A stretch of 64,000 nt of DNA from Macrocystis pyrifera (lineage: Eukaryota > Sar > Phaeophyceae > Laminariales > Laminariaceae), in contig JASSKH010000023.1 of the NCBI GenBank assembly GCA_031763025.1, forward strand, positions 6,785,501 to 6,849,500, written 5' to 3'. A program made the translations under genes and the position numbers. The notes beneath the pieces are model-generated. The model worked only from the letters and a program-made list of their open reading frames with translations. It was not told the DNA's origin and ran no database searches. Positions 1 through 11,400 of this stretch are shown here, one piece after another (position 1 is the stretch's first letter; each line of letters starts with the position of its first letter).

Positions 1-149
1 GCCGAATCATGGTCGAGGGTTACTTGCGAAGGCGCAAGCTCCGTCGGCGATCCTCTGCCTAGTAGTATAGGCGAGCTACGTAGCAGTCTGCCGCTAAAGC
101 CGCCGCCGCTGTCGCCATCGACACCGACGTTGACAGGAGCGAAGAGATA
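1..149 (-). CDS. Exon 2 (partial) of the unrecognised minus-strand gene
   Basis: The exon begins TAT CTC TTC GCT right after the acceptor TATTTTGCCAG. It is open to the window edge (49 codons plus two bases) and rich in Gly, Ser and Leu. Its phase 0 start matches the phase 0 end of exon 1. It could be longer; the edge truncates it. Confidence 0.45.
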
Positions 150-1911
150 CTGGCAAAATATAGACTTACTTAAATAGATATATTTCTCCCAAGCGTGCTC
201 GGTGGTACTCCCCCGCCATCTCAGAGCTCCCACTTGAACACCGCCACCTACTATTACTTGCCGACGAGAGCCATTTTTCCTGTTCGCTTCTTTTGTTTCA
301 TGTGCGTGCGTGTACCCAGAGCACGGCACACCGCGGGCGAGCCCGGCGCCGTCGCGGGCGTCAGCGGGCGCTGGCGGGTAGAAGGGGGGTTGGACGGAGC
401 GCGGTCGCCGTTTTCGTGGCTAGGCGTCGCGTGTCCATCGAGACATGAGGGAAGCATGAACGGGCCCTGTCTGACCTCCTGGTGTGGGGTTGGATATATT
501 ATGTTCGAGTCTATAAGGGTCGTCTTCGTTTGCAAAACAGTTTTCAAGCGGTGCTTATTCTGCAACCAAGCTGAAGTTCACAGAGAGAGCTCCACAGTCT
601 AAACTCCAACATTAGCGAGCTGGCGAACGAGGGACACGGCGAGCACGGGGTTCCACGCGAGGCGCGCCATGGTGCTCACTGTGACAAGAGAGAGCAAAGC
701 TTCACCCAGACCGAATCGGTGGCGAGGCGGTCACGAGAGGGGCGGACGGCGCACGAGGCTAAGAGAAGCTCTGCTGTTCGATTTTTTTGTTGTTGACCAG
801 CGCAAGGTGTTCCAATCAGGCGGGAGAAGGCAGCATCAGAGAGGGCGCGGATAGTTTTTATATTTTATAAGAAACTAAGAAAGCACGTCAGCTGTGAGTT
901 TAACCGATCGGCAGATCGGTCGATTCTCAACTTTGCAAGCTGCGTGAACCGCGCGCGTTTTCCATTATTTCCCTCGCGATTGACTACTGGCCAGAGACTC
1001 CCCTGGATGCCACCAGGGTCGACGAGACGATGATGTTTTTATATTCAAATTTTCGTTTTTTTTTTTTGTTTTCATTTTTTTGCGGCGGGTTGCCGTGCTG
1101 TGATTTCTCTTTCTCGAACATATCAAAAGAAGTATGTACTACCGGTACGTACATGCATGCGGCGTCCGGGTTGTTTTCTGGATGGAGCATGGAGCTCTTG
1201 GCATTTGCAAGTCGTCTGTTTGCACCTACATTTTTGCTCCGTCTGTTCCGTTCATTTTTTCCTCGCGAGCGAGTGCAGCGGGCGGTCGCTGCGCGAAACG
1301 TCTTGTAAATTACCTGGTAATACGTAGCAGTTCCGCATACCGGTACGAGTACAAGGTGCCTGATACAAGGCCAGACACAAGCACTTTGTTCGAATATCTG
1401 ATTGAAGTATGAGTTTGTAGGGACTCGTTCCAACTGCTTGTGCGTGTGTTGATAAGCATGATAATCGGTAACAGGTACCGGTACTCAGTTATGACCCGCC
1501 TTGAACGCCTACTATGATTAATAATTAATAGTACCTAGTACTATTATTGTGACACTGCTGAAAAAACTGAACGCATCGTCGCAGAGTAATATACCTGGTA
1601 TGTGTCTGCAACATGGATTGCTTGTCAAACCGTGGCTCAAAAATAAAGACGAACATCCAACAACCCAAAGTCATGGCAGCAGCAAAGGCAGCAGACGACG
1701 AGCCACATACCTTCGCAGCAGCGGAGGAGGGGGAGGAGGAGAAGGAGGAGGAGGATGAGGCACGCCCGGCGAGCTTCTTGGGGACCTCGCTGCCCAAGAT
1801 CTCCCTCCACCAAGCTCTGTGTCTCTTCATTTCGGGGTGCAGCATCGTGGTGCGACTCCCGAGCGCTATCACTGCTTCGCTCTCGCTCAGCGTAAACGTG
1901 GCGGCGGCCAT
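1..1911 (-). CDS. Unrecognised gene, 5' part (two exons, runs off left edge)
   Basis: Two exons on the minus strand join in phase. Exon 1 (1911 down to 1711) starts MAAATFTLSESEAV, continues through MLHPEMKRHRAWWREILG, and ends in a Ser-rich low-complexity tail before AAG|GTATGT. Exon 2 (149 down to the window edge) follows an acceptor TTTTGCCAG and stays open for 49 codons, including APVNVGVDGDSGGGFSGR. I chose the start because it is the methionine after which the charged, non-repetitive sequence begins; an upstream in-frame ATG would add 18 residues. I do not recognise the family and assign no function. The 1.56-kb intron holds a 1.1-kb dispersed repeat. The start codon faces the CBS start across about 320 bp. 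The exon calls rest on reading-frame continuity, splice consensus and matching phase 0. Confidence 0.55.
205..1310 (+). repeat. Dispersed repeat family A, single copy
   Basis: This block matches, in reverse orientation and over nearly its whole length, the tandem pair at 20.06-21.79 kb. Shared landmarks are ACCCAGAGCACGGCAC, GTGTCCATCGAGACA, CCGAATCGGTGGCGAGG, the stretch around ACATGCATGCGGCGTCCGGG, and GGAGCTCTTGGCATTTGCAA. Short ORFs inside shift frame between copies, so I do not call it coding. It lies inside the intron of the minus-strand gene. Confidence 0.75.
854..1045. mobile_element. Nested ~180-bp insertion with 11-bp direct repeats
   Basis: Relative to the two other copies of repeat A, this copy holds about 180 extra bases between two copies of GTTTTTATATT (854-864 and 1035-1045). 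The other copies run straight across this point. The direct repeats look like a target-site duplication, so the insert is a mobile element or retroposed fragment. It contains GGTCGATTCTC, which resembles a Pol III B box but lacks one T. No coding sequence was seen. Confidence 0.6.
1711..1911 (-). CDS. Exon 1 of the unrecognised minus-strand gene
   Basis: This exon has 67 codons in phase 0. Its donor reads AAG|GTATGT on the minus strand (donor at 1710-1705). The last third is a Ser/Ala run encoded by imperfect TCC repeats, so the exon end sits in low-complexity sequence. The opposite strand is also open here but shows only poly-Glu, which I take to be the shadow of the Ser run. Confidence 0.55.
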
Positions 1912-2231
1912 TGTCGCAGGGAATAAGCACCGACCACTCAGATCTCCTCTGTATGGACACAACAATGTTTACGCTTGCAACAGTGGTTGTCACGTTCGTT
2001 TTATAGCAGCGGTGGGCCTCCTGTTGAGACCCAGTGCTGCTGTAGGGACGAAGTTAGGTACCGTACCGAGACAGAGAGGAGAGACGAGACGAGCGAGAAG
2101 ATTAACGTAGAAAAGGGTTTTGTAAAACGTTGGGAAGCGATATTTGTTAGGACCTTTTTTCAACACGATTCAACAGCAACCGGACCAAAAGGACGAGCAG
2201 CAGCCACCACCATTAGCACAACACCTAGACG
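1912..2231. promoter_or_regulatory. Divergent promoter interval between the unknown gene and CBS
   Basis: The start codons of two oppositely oriented genes lie 320 bp apart, so both promoters and 5' untranslated regions should be in this interval. I see no TATA box at a convincing distance. The right half (about 2060-2230) is rich in GA and AC and free of the repeats that fill the introns. Individual binding sites cannot be assigned from sequence alone. Confidence 0.5.
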
Positions 2232-2492
2232 ATGAGTGACGTAGGGCGAAAACGCGGAGCAGGCGAGGAAGCGGAATGCTCTTCTCGTGATAGCAATAGA
2301 CCGTTTGGCGCTTCCGGCGTGTCCGGAGCCCTGACCTCGAGCTCAATAAGCTCCAAGAAGGCCAGGCAGCCTTGTGGACAGCAGGATGAAGCCAGGAGTA
2401 ATACTAGCTCCAGCAATGGGCATCCTTCAGCCATCATAGCGCCGCACTGCACCTACGGCACGAAAGATGCCAAGGACTGCCCCCACACCATG
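2232..2492 (+). CDS. CBS: CBS exon 1: N-terminal extension and putative haem-binding region
   Basis: This exon encodes residues 1-87 from the ATG at 2232 to ATG|GTGAGA. The first 65 residues are low-complexity (Ser, Gly, Arg) and carry no clear targeting signal. The end has Cys73 and His85 in [16 protein letters not shown]. Human CBS binds haem through Cys52 and His65. The His-to-PLP-Lys distance is 54 residues in both proteins, and Cys-to-Lys is 66 here versus 67. That supports both the exon assignment and the direct joining to exon 2. Confidence 0.8.
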
Positions 2493-5400
2493 GTGAGATT
2501 TTTTTGTTGCCAAATAGTCTCCTATCCAGGACGCTTGCTCCTCTCGCGGGCGCTTGCCCATGGCCTACAGACAGACCGCAGTAGCAACAGCTGCAACAGC
2601 CAGCAAGAGCAAGCTTTCGAAAAGTGGGTTAGAAAAAGCAAAAACCGCCGATTGAACTCGGTACTTTTTGGGGTTTGGGGGCCCTAAAACTGGCTTCTTT
2701 TTCGGCCTAATTTCAACTTGCAGGCCTCCCTGTGGTTGCGGCGACTTTGTGACGTCTGTCAGTATACTACTGTTTTTAACCAGCATAATGTTTGCGACGG
2801 CAGACTCGATAGCCTTCGAGCCACCCCCCGCGTGTAGCTCTGCATTGCCGCGGTAGGGCAGGTCAAGGCTCAGCTACTATTAATAGCTGTAGCGTTGTTC
2901 TTGCTCCGTCTATTCACTGCATGGCACAAACGAACTCATTTTTCGAATACAACATATATCCCTTTTCATCGCTGCGCATCCATCTCACACCTCACACCCT
3001 TGTTGTTCTGGTGTTGATGGCTTTTAGAACTGCAGTCCTGTTTTGGGGACAAACCGCTCAAATTGTAAGTAATTTGTCCCCAAAACGGGATTGCGGTCCT
3101 AACAGAGAATATGCGTACCGGTACCGCTTTTACGTATCTTAATCCGTACGTACGAGTGCAGCAACCTGGTACGATACTGGTGTTAGTTTTAGTGCCCCCA
3201 TGTTCCCATTATACGTTAGGGAATGCCAACTTCTTTCTTATTGTGGCCTGGGGTGTGTCATGGGCGCGTGCGCGAGTTTTTATAGGTTTACCTGGTATCT
3301 ATCAAAGCCCTAAAACCCTCAATTATATAAATATCTACAACAGCAGTAGCAGTAGGATTTCAGATTTCAGCTCCCTTTTTTAGTCATGGGTCACACAGCA
3401 GGGCAAATCGTCCGCAACGTTGAACGTTGAATGGGCGTCGACCGTTTCACTCACCTTCAACGTTGTCAGCTTTCTCCACTATTCACACAAACTTCAACTC
3501 GGTGTGCGTGCAAGTGCCCGGGAAGGTGAGCGTTTCGATCACCTTCACGGTGTCAGCTTGTTGGGAGTACGAGACGTTACGCGACCGTTACGCGTAACTG
3601 ACTTGTGTACGTAGAGACATCTGGCTTATTCTTCCGGGGGTATGTTTCGTATGTATCCGGAGGTGTCGCCGCAAAAATTACAAAATTACGCTTCATGTTT
3701 TTGTCCTTCTTTATTCAGTATTATACTCTCCACCTTTGGCACAAACTTGAACTCGTCATGCATGCAAAGGCCCGGCAAGGTGCGATGCAAAGGCGCAGAC
3801 GGAGCGCAGACCCTTTGATTGCGAGATGCGATGCTCATGCTCAGATACGAAGACACCTTTTCCCAAGCGCAGCAACAGACAGATCTGCAGTGGGCGGAAA
3901 TAGAAAAGAATCGCGTCCTCGTTCCCAGCGAGAGCAGCATATCGTACAAGCGAGTACGTGTAGCTCGTACCATATGCTGGAACGGAGTTTACTTCGTATA
4001 CTATTATTGATGGTAGTACCAGGATACCAGGTACTATACAACAGTGGTAACCGGTGTGACCGGTGTATCTGTAAGAGAAGGCGAAACAGGGCAAGCCACC
4101 GTGCTGAGCCACAGCTGCTGCTGCTGCTGCTGCTGCTACCCTCTACCATTCCTCCTATTTCCCGCCCTCTCACGCGCTTTAACTCAAAACACTCACGTAT
4201 CACACCATGCATCACACCACACACCGCCGTGTATCAATCACACCGCCGTGCCCCATCCCGAAATGTGCTCAATCGTCCCCAAAGCCCACTCACTTGAAGA
4301 TGGCGCTGACATCCGTTAAGCGCACAGCACGACGGACAGATCGTGATCTGCCTGGCGTAGATCGTACGGATCAGTGGGTAGGGACATGTGTAGTACATAT
4401 CCGTGGAACTTCGTCTGCCTTGATCTGTACGATTATCTGATATGTCCGCCGTGTGGAAGCTTGAGGCTTGCAAGAGCACGCGGCGAAGTTAGGCGATAGC
4501 TTTCGGAAGGAAGTTCGACCAGCGTGCACACTGGTTGCGTATCATATGACACCCTTGGCACTGCCTACGGGGAAAATATGCCATTGGTATTTATATACCG
4601 GTGCGGTACAGGAGACCGGTCTTGGTTTGGGCGCGTCAAAACCTATTTTGACTTGATCGTATTTTTTCCTAGCGTTGGGGGCGGGCTGTTCGCGAGAGAC
4701 TGGTCCTTTTGGCGACGTGGACACCTATTTTTGCCTGGTCAAAATGGTGGCGGGCTACTCGTAGTGAACCGGTCTTTTGGGGCGCGCCGAGATCTATGTG
4801 GCCTTACTACTATACTGTGTTTATCGTAGGGAGCGGGCTATTTGTAGGAGACCGATCTTTTTGGGCGAGAGGAAAGACGTACGAGTATATCTGGCCTTAC
4901 GATTATGGTTTGAACGTGTATGAGAGGCGGGCTATTTGTAGGAGGCCGGTCTTTTTGGGCATGTTTGAGACCTTTGTTGGCTTTACTGCTCTTAATACCA
5001 GGCATTTATTATGAAACAAGGATGACAACAGCCGTCGACAGACAGTCAACCAGCTGAGGGTTTATTTCCGGATCGCCCCCCCCCAAAAAAAGCAAAGACA
5101 CCACCAATCCTGGCATAAGCAAGCCTAGGGGGCGGGCTATTCGCAGAAGACCGGTCTTTTGGGGCGCGCCAAGATCTTCTTTCAGGCCTAACTAAACTGT
5201 TTTTTTTTAGCGCGGGGGACGGACTACTGGTATGATAGGAGACTCGGTCTTTTTGGGCGCGTCAAGCCCTCGTTGGCCGTGTTGTGTTGACTGTAGCGTT
5301 TAGGGGATGGGCTATCTTCAGGAGACGGATCCTTTTGGGTGCGTGAATACTGCTGTAGTTCTGCCTGATTGTAGTGGTTTTAGCTTATATAGGGGGCTGA

Positions 5401-8400
5401 CTATTCGTAGAGAGACCCATCTTTTTGGGCGCGTGGATACTCCTTTGACCTTATATGTTTTTGTACTGTTGTTAGCGGGCAATTCGTAAGAGTCGTCTTC
5501 AGGGCGCGTGAACACGTACGAGTGCCTTTATGTTGTTTTTTAGAGCAGGAGGCGGGCTATTCGTGGGATACCGGTCTTTCTGGGTACGCCAAGACTTTTG
5601 CTGGCCTCATCCCAGTGTTTTTAGCATAGGGAGCGGGCTATTTGTAGGAGACCGGTCTTTTTGGGCGTCCCTGTTGACGTTATTGTACTATTTTTAGTCT
5701 ACGGGGCGGGCTATTCGTAAGAAACCGGTCTTTTTTCGGGCGCGTCAAGACCTCTTTTGGCTTCATTATGCTGTTTGTTTGTTTTTGGCAGGGAGGGGAG
5801 TCAAGGGGTCAAAATCGCGGTCTCTTGCCCTCACATATGATACGTATCCGTATAGCATACCTGGTATTTGCTTTGGTACCGAGGGGGATCGTAGCAAGCT
5901 CCGATCTACAGCAGTATCAACGTATCCTTCCACGAAAAAAACGTAAAAAACCCGCGCCGCCGACACATTCCGTATATAACTTGCCAGTACCTGGCAGCTT
6001 ACACAGCTGGCTACGAATCTATCGAGCGATCAATCGATCGAAATCACAACTGATATGTAGTTGGTGGTTACCGGCGGAGGTTACCGGCAGAGTTGCTTTG
6101 TAGTTTGCACGTCTGCGTGAAACATACCACTCTGGGTGGAAATGTAAGCACCGTTTGGTGTTCATAATTACACCCCAACGGTGCTTACATTTTCGTCCTC
6201 ATTAGTAAAACGTGGTCGCCCTTTTTGAGCTGGAGGGTGATTTGATCCCGGAGACCGCGCTGCGCTGTCCAGCCGAAAAACTCCGGGTTTTTTGTTTTTC
6301 TCCCTTTTTTTCGCCGTGCCTTTCATCAACGTATATACAACTATTACGGGTGCCCATGTATGGTATTAATAGTTAGAACTCGCGATGGACACAAGAAACA
6401 TGTATCCATCCCCCTATGTTCGCAGGTGTAAGGCCGCAGTTGACGACAGCAGTTGCAAATGTTCCACCACCAGCGCGAGTTCCTACCTATAGCGAGAGGT
6501 GTCCCTATTCCAATCTTTCTATTTTCGGAACGAGATGCAGTAAATACTTGAAGCGCTCCCGAGTGGGGCCGAGCGGTTCCGGCCACAGAGAAGCCCGGCA
6601 GATGCAGTGCAACTTATGAAAAGGTTGAACGGCATCCCACTGCAAGAATTTTCCAAGTCTACCAGATGCTGTCTTTTTTCTCTCTTTTTTTTTTTAATTA
6701 CCAGCATCCCGCTGCAAGAATTTTCCGAGTCTTGTTCAAACCATTGTAGTGTTTGTACCCAAAACGTGCGCGCAACGTGTGAGGGATCTCGCGTAGACCT
6801 GCCCGCGCAGGCGAAGTTGCTTCTATTTACGGGGGACCACAGTAAATAGGACCAAATATTGTTAGTAAAAATAGGGAAATATGTAGGTTTTTGTGAGTAC
6901 CGTGGGTCCTATTTACTGTGCATAGACCTGCCCGCTCAGCGCCTATAGCGAGAGCCCTTCCGAGCACTCGACGACCCCGCGACACACCAACCAAGCGGCC
7001 CTCGGGTTAGAATTAGCGTTAGCGGTAGGGTTGGAGTTCCGGGAAGGGGTGGTGACGGCCGCCGTCAGCCGAGACCGAAGCAAATCTCACGGTCGTCGGG
7101 AACCGAAAGAAACTTGACGTAGTGATGTTCTCACATTACCTCATTTCGTAGAATTCTAGCCACCGTGGTCACAAACCAGGCTAAACATGTACGGTACCAA
7201 TCTGGGCGTAAATAGAAGGATCTCATGGTACTCGTGCTAATGTCTAAACGTTCCTCATATTTGAGCTCAGGGTGAGTGATACGGTCTGCAGACAGCAGCA
7301 GTCTCGTGACCAAAGCCCTCTGACCTCGTTGAAACGGCATCGTGTTATGCGGGATGTGATTTTCGCCTGCGGGGGGCAAATATACCGCGGCTGGTTACGA
7401 AGGGGGTTGAGGTCCGTCACAACAGCAGTGCCAAAACTACGCTGCCAGTACGTATTCCCAGTAACTCGCCAGATTCAGTATATATCTTGCCGGTACCAGT
7501 GTATACCTCGCCAGTACCGGTATATACCTCCCCAGTACCAGTATATACCTCGCCAGTGCCAGTATACCTGGTATACCTCAGAGTACGCTCTCAGGGTGCA
7601 CTCCACGGCGCGGTTGAGCGTCCCGCTGTCCCCCAGAATACTGAACTCACCCCCTGGGCACTTCATTGGTGTGCTGGTACGTTGCGCCTACCAGCAAGAA
7701 CAAACGGAAGTTGACCCCTTTCGTTTATTTTTGGCGCCTAGTCCGGCGTTACCCGTATTACATCACGCGGGATACAAAAAATCCCCTTGCACTATTTTTT
7801 CCTCCAAGCCAATTTCGGTCGACGACGAGGAAAGTACAAAAAAACCCCAGAGCGGATGTGTGTGTGTATGTCTGTGGAACTTATCTTGAAGGACGAGATT
7901 TTTCTCCCCCTTTTGCGTGTCCGTTGTGCGTCCGTATACGTAGACGTAGCTTCCCTTGTTTTGTGGAGAAAATCGGATCCGAAGGAGTCATGCTAAGAGT
8001 GTTTTTTTTTTCTGCATGGGGCGTGTTATCTTGCGGACCATACGGTATCGCTCTTCTTCTAGGATCGATGTCACCACCGATTGTGCCACGCCACCGCCTG
8101 TTTTCGGCCGCTTTGGTGGTGTGGGGGGTGGGAAGGGAGGGATACAGGAGAGGCTCCCCACGCTCTTGGCTCTTCTCTGGATCCCCCCGCCCTGGTCGGT
8201 GAAAACCCGATGTTGTCCGTCCCGGCATTGTTGGGAGGCGAATGTCTATGGTCATACGACTACGGCCATGCATGACATGAGTACAACCCCCCCTACCCCC
8301 CCCCATCGCCGCCCCCCACCCTCACCCCCCCGCCCCTTTCTACTCCCTCCCGCCTTCCACCTCTCCCGTGCGTGTCCACCCCAATCCCTGATACCTTGGC

Positions 8401-11400
8401 CCTGAATCGAAGATGCGGAAGGGTAGGGGAGACTCTCCACGCTTTTAGCTGCCTTCTCGACCCCCCCCTCTTCCCCTTGCCCTCACTCACCCCCCCCCTC
8501 GCCCCGCCTTCCACCTCTCGCACGCGTGTCCTTCCCAACCCCTGGTATCTCACCCTGATCCCAAGGCGGGGAGGCCTAAGAGGGGCAAGATTCTGGAGAA
8601 TGCGTTGGAGAAGGTGGGGGACACGCCGATGATTCGCATCAAGCACATCGCGTCGGAGGAAGGGCTAGAGTGCGAGCTGCTGGCCAAGTGCGAGTTTTTC
8701 AACGCGGGCGGGAGCATTAAGGTGCGCCGCGGGCTCCCGGTGTCCGCGACGTAGCGTTCAGGTCGTAGTAACTGCATCATTCAGTAGCCCTGTTGGGTAG
8801 TCTTTTGTTTCGTTATTTTTCGCCTTGTATCCCTTTTCGCCTTCTGCAAGTCTAGAAAATAAGTAAAATGTGTCGTTTTTTTTACGTGCGCAAGTGCCCG
8901 GTGTAGGGGAGGTCGTTGTGGCGGAAGTAATGCTCCACGCAGCGTTTAGCTGGAGAGCTATCACGTGTCGCAGCGTCAAGCTTTGTTTTCTGTTTCGTGA
9001 CTTGTTTCTCCCCCGCCGCCGCCGCCGCCACCGCCGCTGCCGTGCCGCCGCTGGCAGGATCGCATCGCCGTCCGTATGGTGGAGGATGCGGAGGCCACGG
9101 GGAGGATAAAGGTGAGCGCCGGGGTGCCGGCTGGTAGAGGTTCTTACCGTTTCAACTAACACGGGGTGTGCACCGGCTACTTACCTTAGCGCGCGCACGC
9201 TCTCGGTATTCGATGTTCGATACTCGAAATTTGATGTTTGATGTTCGTTAGTCGATGTTCGATGATGCGATTCTCGATGTGCGACGTTCGATATTCGATA
9301 TTGTGTGTAGCAACTTGCCTCAGTTGCTTTTTATTGTGTTTTTGCTCTCTGTTTCGAATTAGTTGCGTGCGTTGCTCCTTGTCTTTAGCATCGACTTCTC
9401 TCCGCGTTGAGCTGACAACCTTCGACAAGAGGGCCGATGGCCTAACGGGAGACCAAGCTGGCGACCCCGCTTCCCCCCCTCCCCGGTACACTGAAAAAAA
9501 TAATAATGGAAACCCACAGCCGATATGTGATAAGGATCAGCGCCTCCCGCGCCTTCGTGCTTTTGTTTTAATAGTGCTGGCCACAGAGACCACGGCAGGT
9601 CACCGCAACGAGTCATGATCGTGTTTTCGTGTTTCGTGTTATTTTCCAATTCGGATTTCCATTTCCCATGTTGCACTTTCCCGTTTTCCTTTTTTTTCCT
9701 TTTTCCCTTGTTGTATTTTCCCAGTTTCCCATTTTCCTTGTTCCGTCACTAGGTATTTCCAAGATTTTTCGCTCTTCATTTTTCCATTGGTCATTCTTGT
9801 CGTTTTGTCGATTTAATGTTGTTTCCGTGCTTCCTCTTCCATTGTTCACTTTTTCGTTTTCCCGTTTTTTTTTTCTTCTGTATGTTTGTTCTTGTGCAGC
9901 CGGGGGACACGTTGATCGAACCGACGTCGGGGAACACGGGCATAGGCCTGGCGCTAGCGTGCGCCATCAAGGGATACCGCTGCATTATCACGCTGCCGGA
10001 GAAGATGAGCACAGAGAAGGTGATCCGGGAGCATCAATACACGACGTACCGGCCGCCTCTCACAAGAAAAAGAAAAGTCCAGGAAGAAACTCACTCTAAT
10101 TTTTTCGGAGGCTGCTAATACTGAAGCTCTTATGTACAAGGCGGCATATAGCAATCAGAACCCACGATGGGCTCAAAAATCGTGTCTTACCCTGTTTTTT
10201 TTACACCATGATTGGCTCTGGTTATTATTCTCCCCGTCATAGTGTGGAACACAATTTGTTTTCCCAATGTGATGCCTAGTTTGGGGCAGTATGTTTTGTT
10301 ACGTTTAGAGGGCCGGCTGCTGTATGTGCTGTATGCTTGCATGGTACCATGGTTGGTGGGGCAGATTCAGCCTCCCCCCCCTGCTTTGCCTTCACTCCGC
10401 ACAAGGGGGATGATCGTATCACGTAGGGTGTGTATGGTGAGGCACCCACGAGGCAGTTACATCGCAACCCCATTGCTGTCTCTGGAAGTGGCTACACCAG
10501 AAATTAAGTCAATTCATTGATGCTGTCATCCATATGCAAGAAAATCAGCCTCTAAAGCGGTTCTTAGTAGGATGCAGCTCACTCTTCCATGCGACTGGCC
10601 CAACACCTCACGGCGCTTCGCGCTTGGTGCACGCAATGTCTGCCTGGTCGGTGAAAAGTCGACGTGCTCCGTCCCGGCATTGTAGGGATGCGAGGGTCTA
10701 TGGTCATATGACTACGGCCATGCACGATAATGAGTACACCCCCCCCTTGCTTTGCGTGTTTTGCTCTGCATGCTTTCCTTTGCATGCTTTGCTTTGCTTT
10801 CTTTGCTTTCTTTGCTTGCTTTGCTTGCTTTGCTTGCTTTGCTTGCTTTGCTTGCTTTGCTTTGCTTGCTTTGCTTGCTTTGCTTGCTCTACTTGCTCTA
10901 CTTGCTTTGCTTGCTTGGCTTGCCTCGCTTGCCTCGCTTGCTTGTCTTGCCTTGCCTTGCTTGCCTCGCTTGCCTTGCTTTGCCTACTTGCCTGCCTCGC
11001 TTGCCTTGCTTGCTGGCTGGCTGGCTGGCTGGCTGGGCAGGCTGACTCGTTGGCTTCGCTAACTGGCTGGCTTGCCTGTGTTTGTATATTAGGTTGTACA
11101 GCGTGCGATGTGCCGTGTCATAGCGTGCGATGTGTCATGATGTTGAATGTGCACATGTGCGGTGTTTGCGATGTCCGCGCTGGCGGGGCGTTGATCGGAC
11201 CTCAGGTGGATGTGCTGAAGGCTCTCGGGGCGGAGATTATTCGGACCCCGACGGAAGCCGCGTTTGACTCGCCCGAGTCGCACATCGGAGTAGCGCGCAG
11301 GCTGAACCAGGAGATCAGGAACTCGCACATCTTAGACCAGTGAGGATGGCGTCCTCCTTCTTTTAACGAAAAAAAAAAGAGTGTTTGGTCCAGCTTGGGC

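Larger units (their letters stand above)
2493..8565 (+). other. CBS intron 1 (6.07 kb)
   Basis: The intron has no further convincing exon. It holds a palindromic MITE (3023-3104), AT-rich unique sequence, a CTG run near 4115-4138, an 80-95-bp tandem array (4.59-5.77 kb), a hairpin element (6121-6205), a MITE-1 copy (6824-6921), a 21-bp minisatellite (7.49-7.58 kb), C-rich DNA (8.28-8.53 kb) and a fragment of repeat family S. Confidence 0.8.

Noticed and set aside
195..602. 135-codon ORF near the left end
   Set aside because: It lies in repeat family A; the other two copies do not keep this frame.
1613..2110. Plus-strand 165-codon ORF with a poly-Glu run
   Set aside because: It is the shadow of exon 1 of the minus-strand gene, whose frame has the start, donor and balanced composition.
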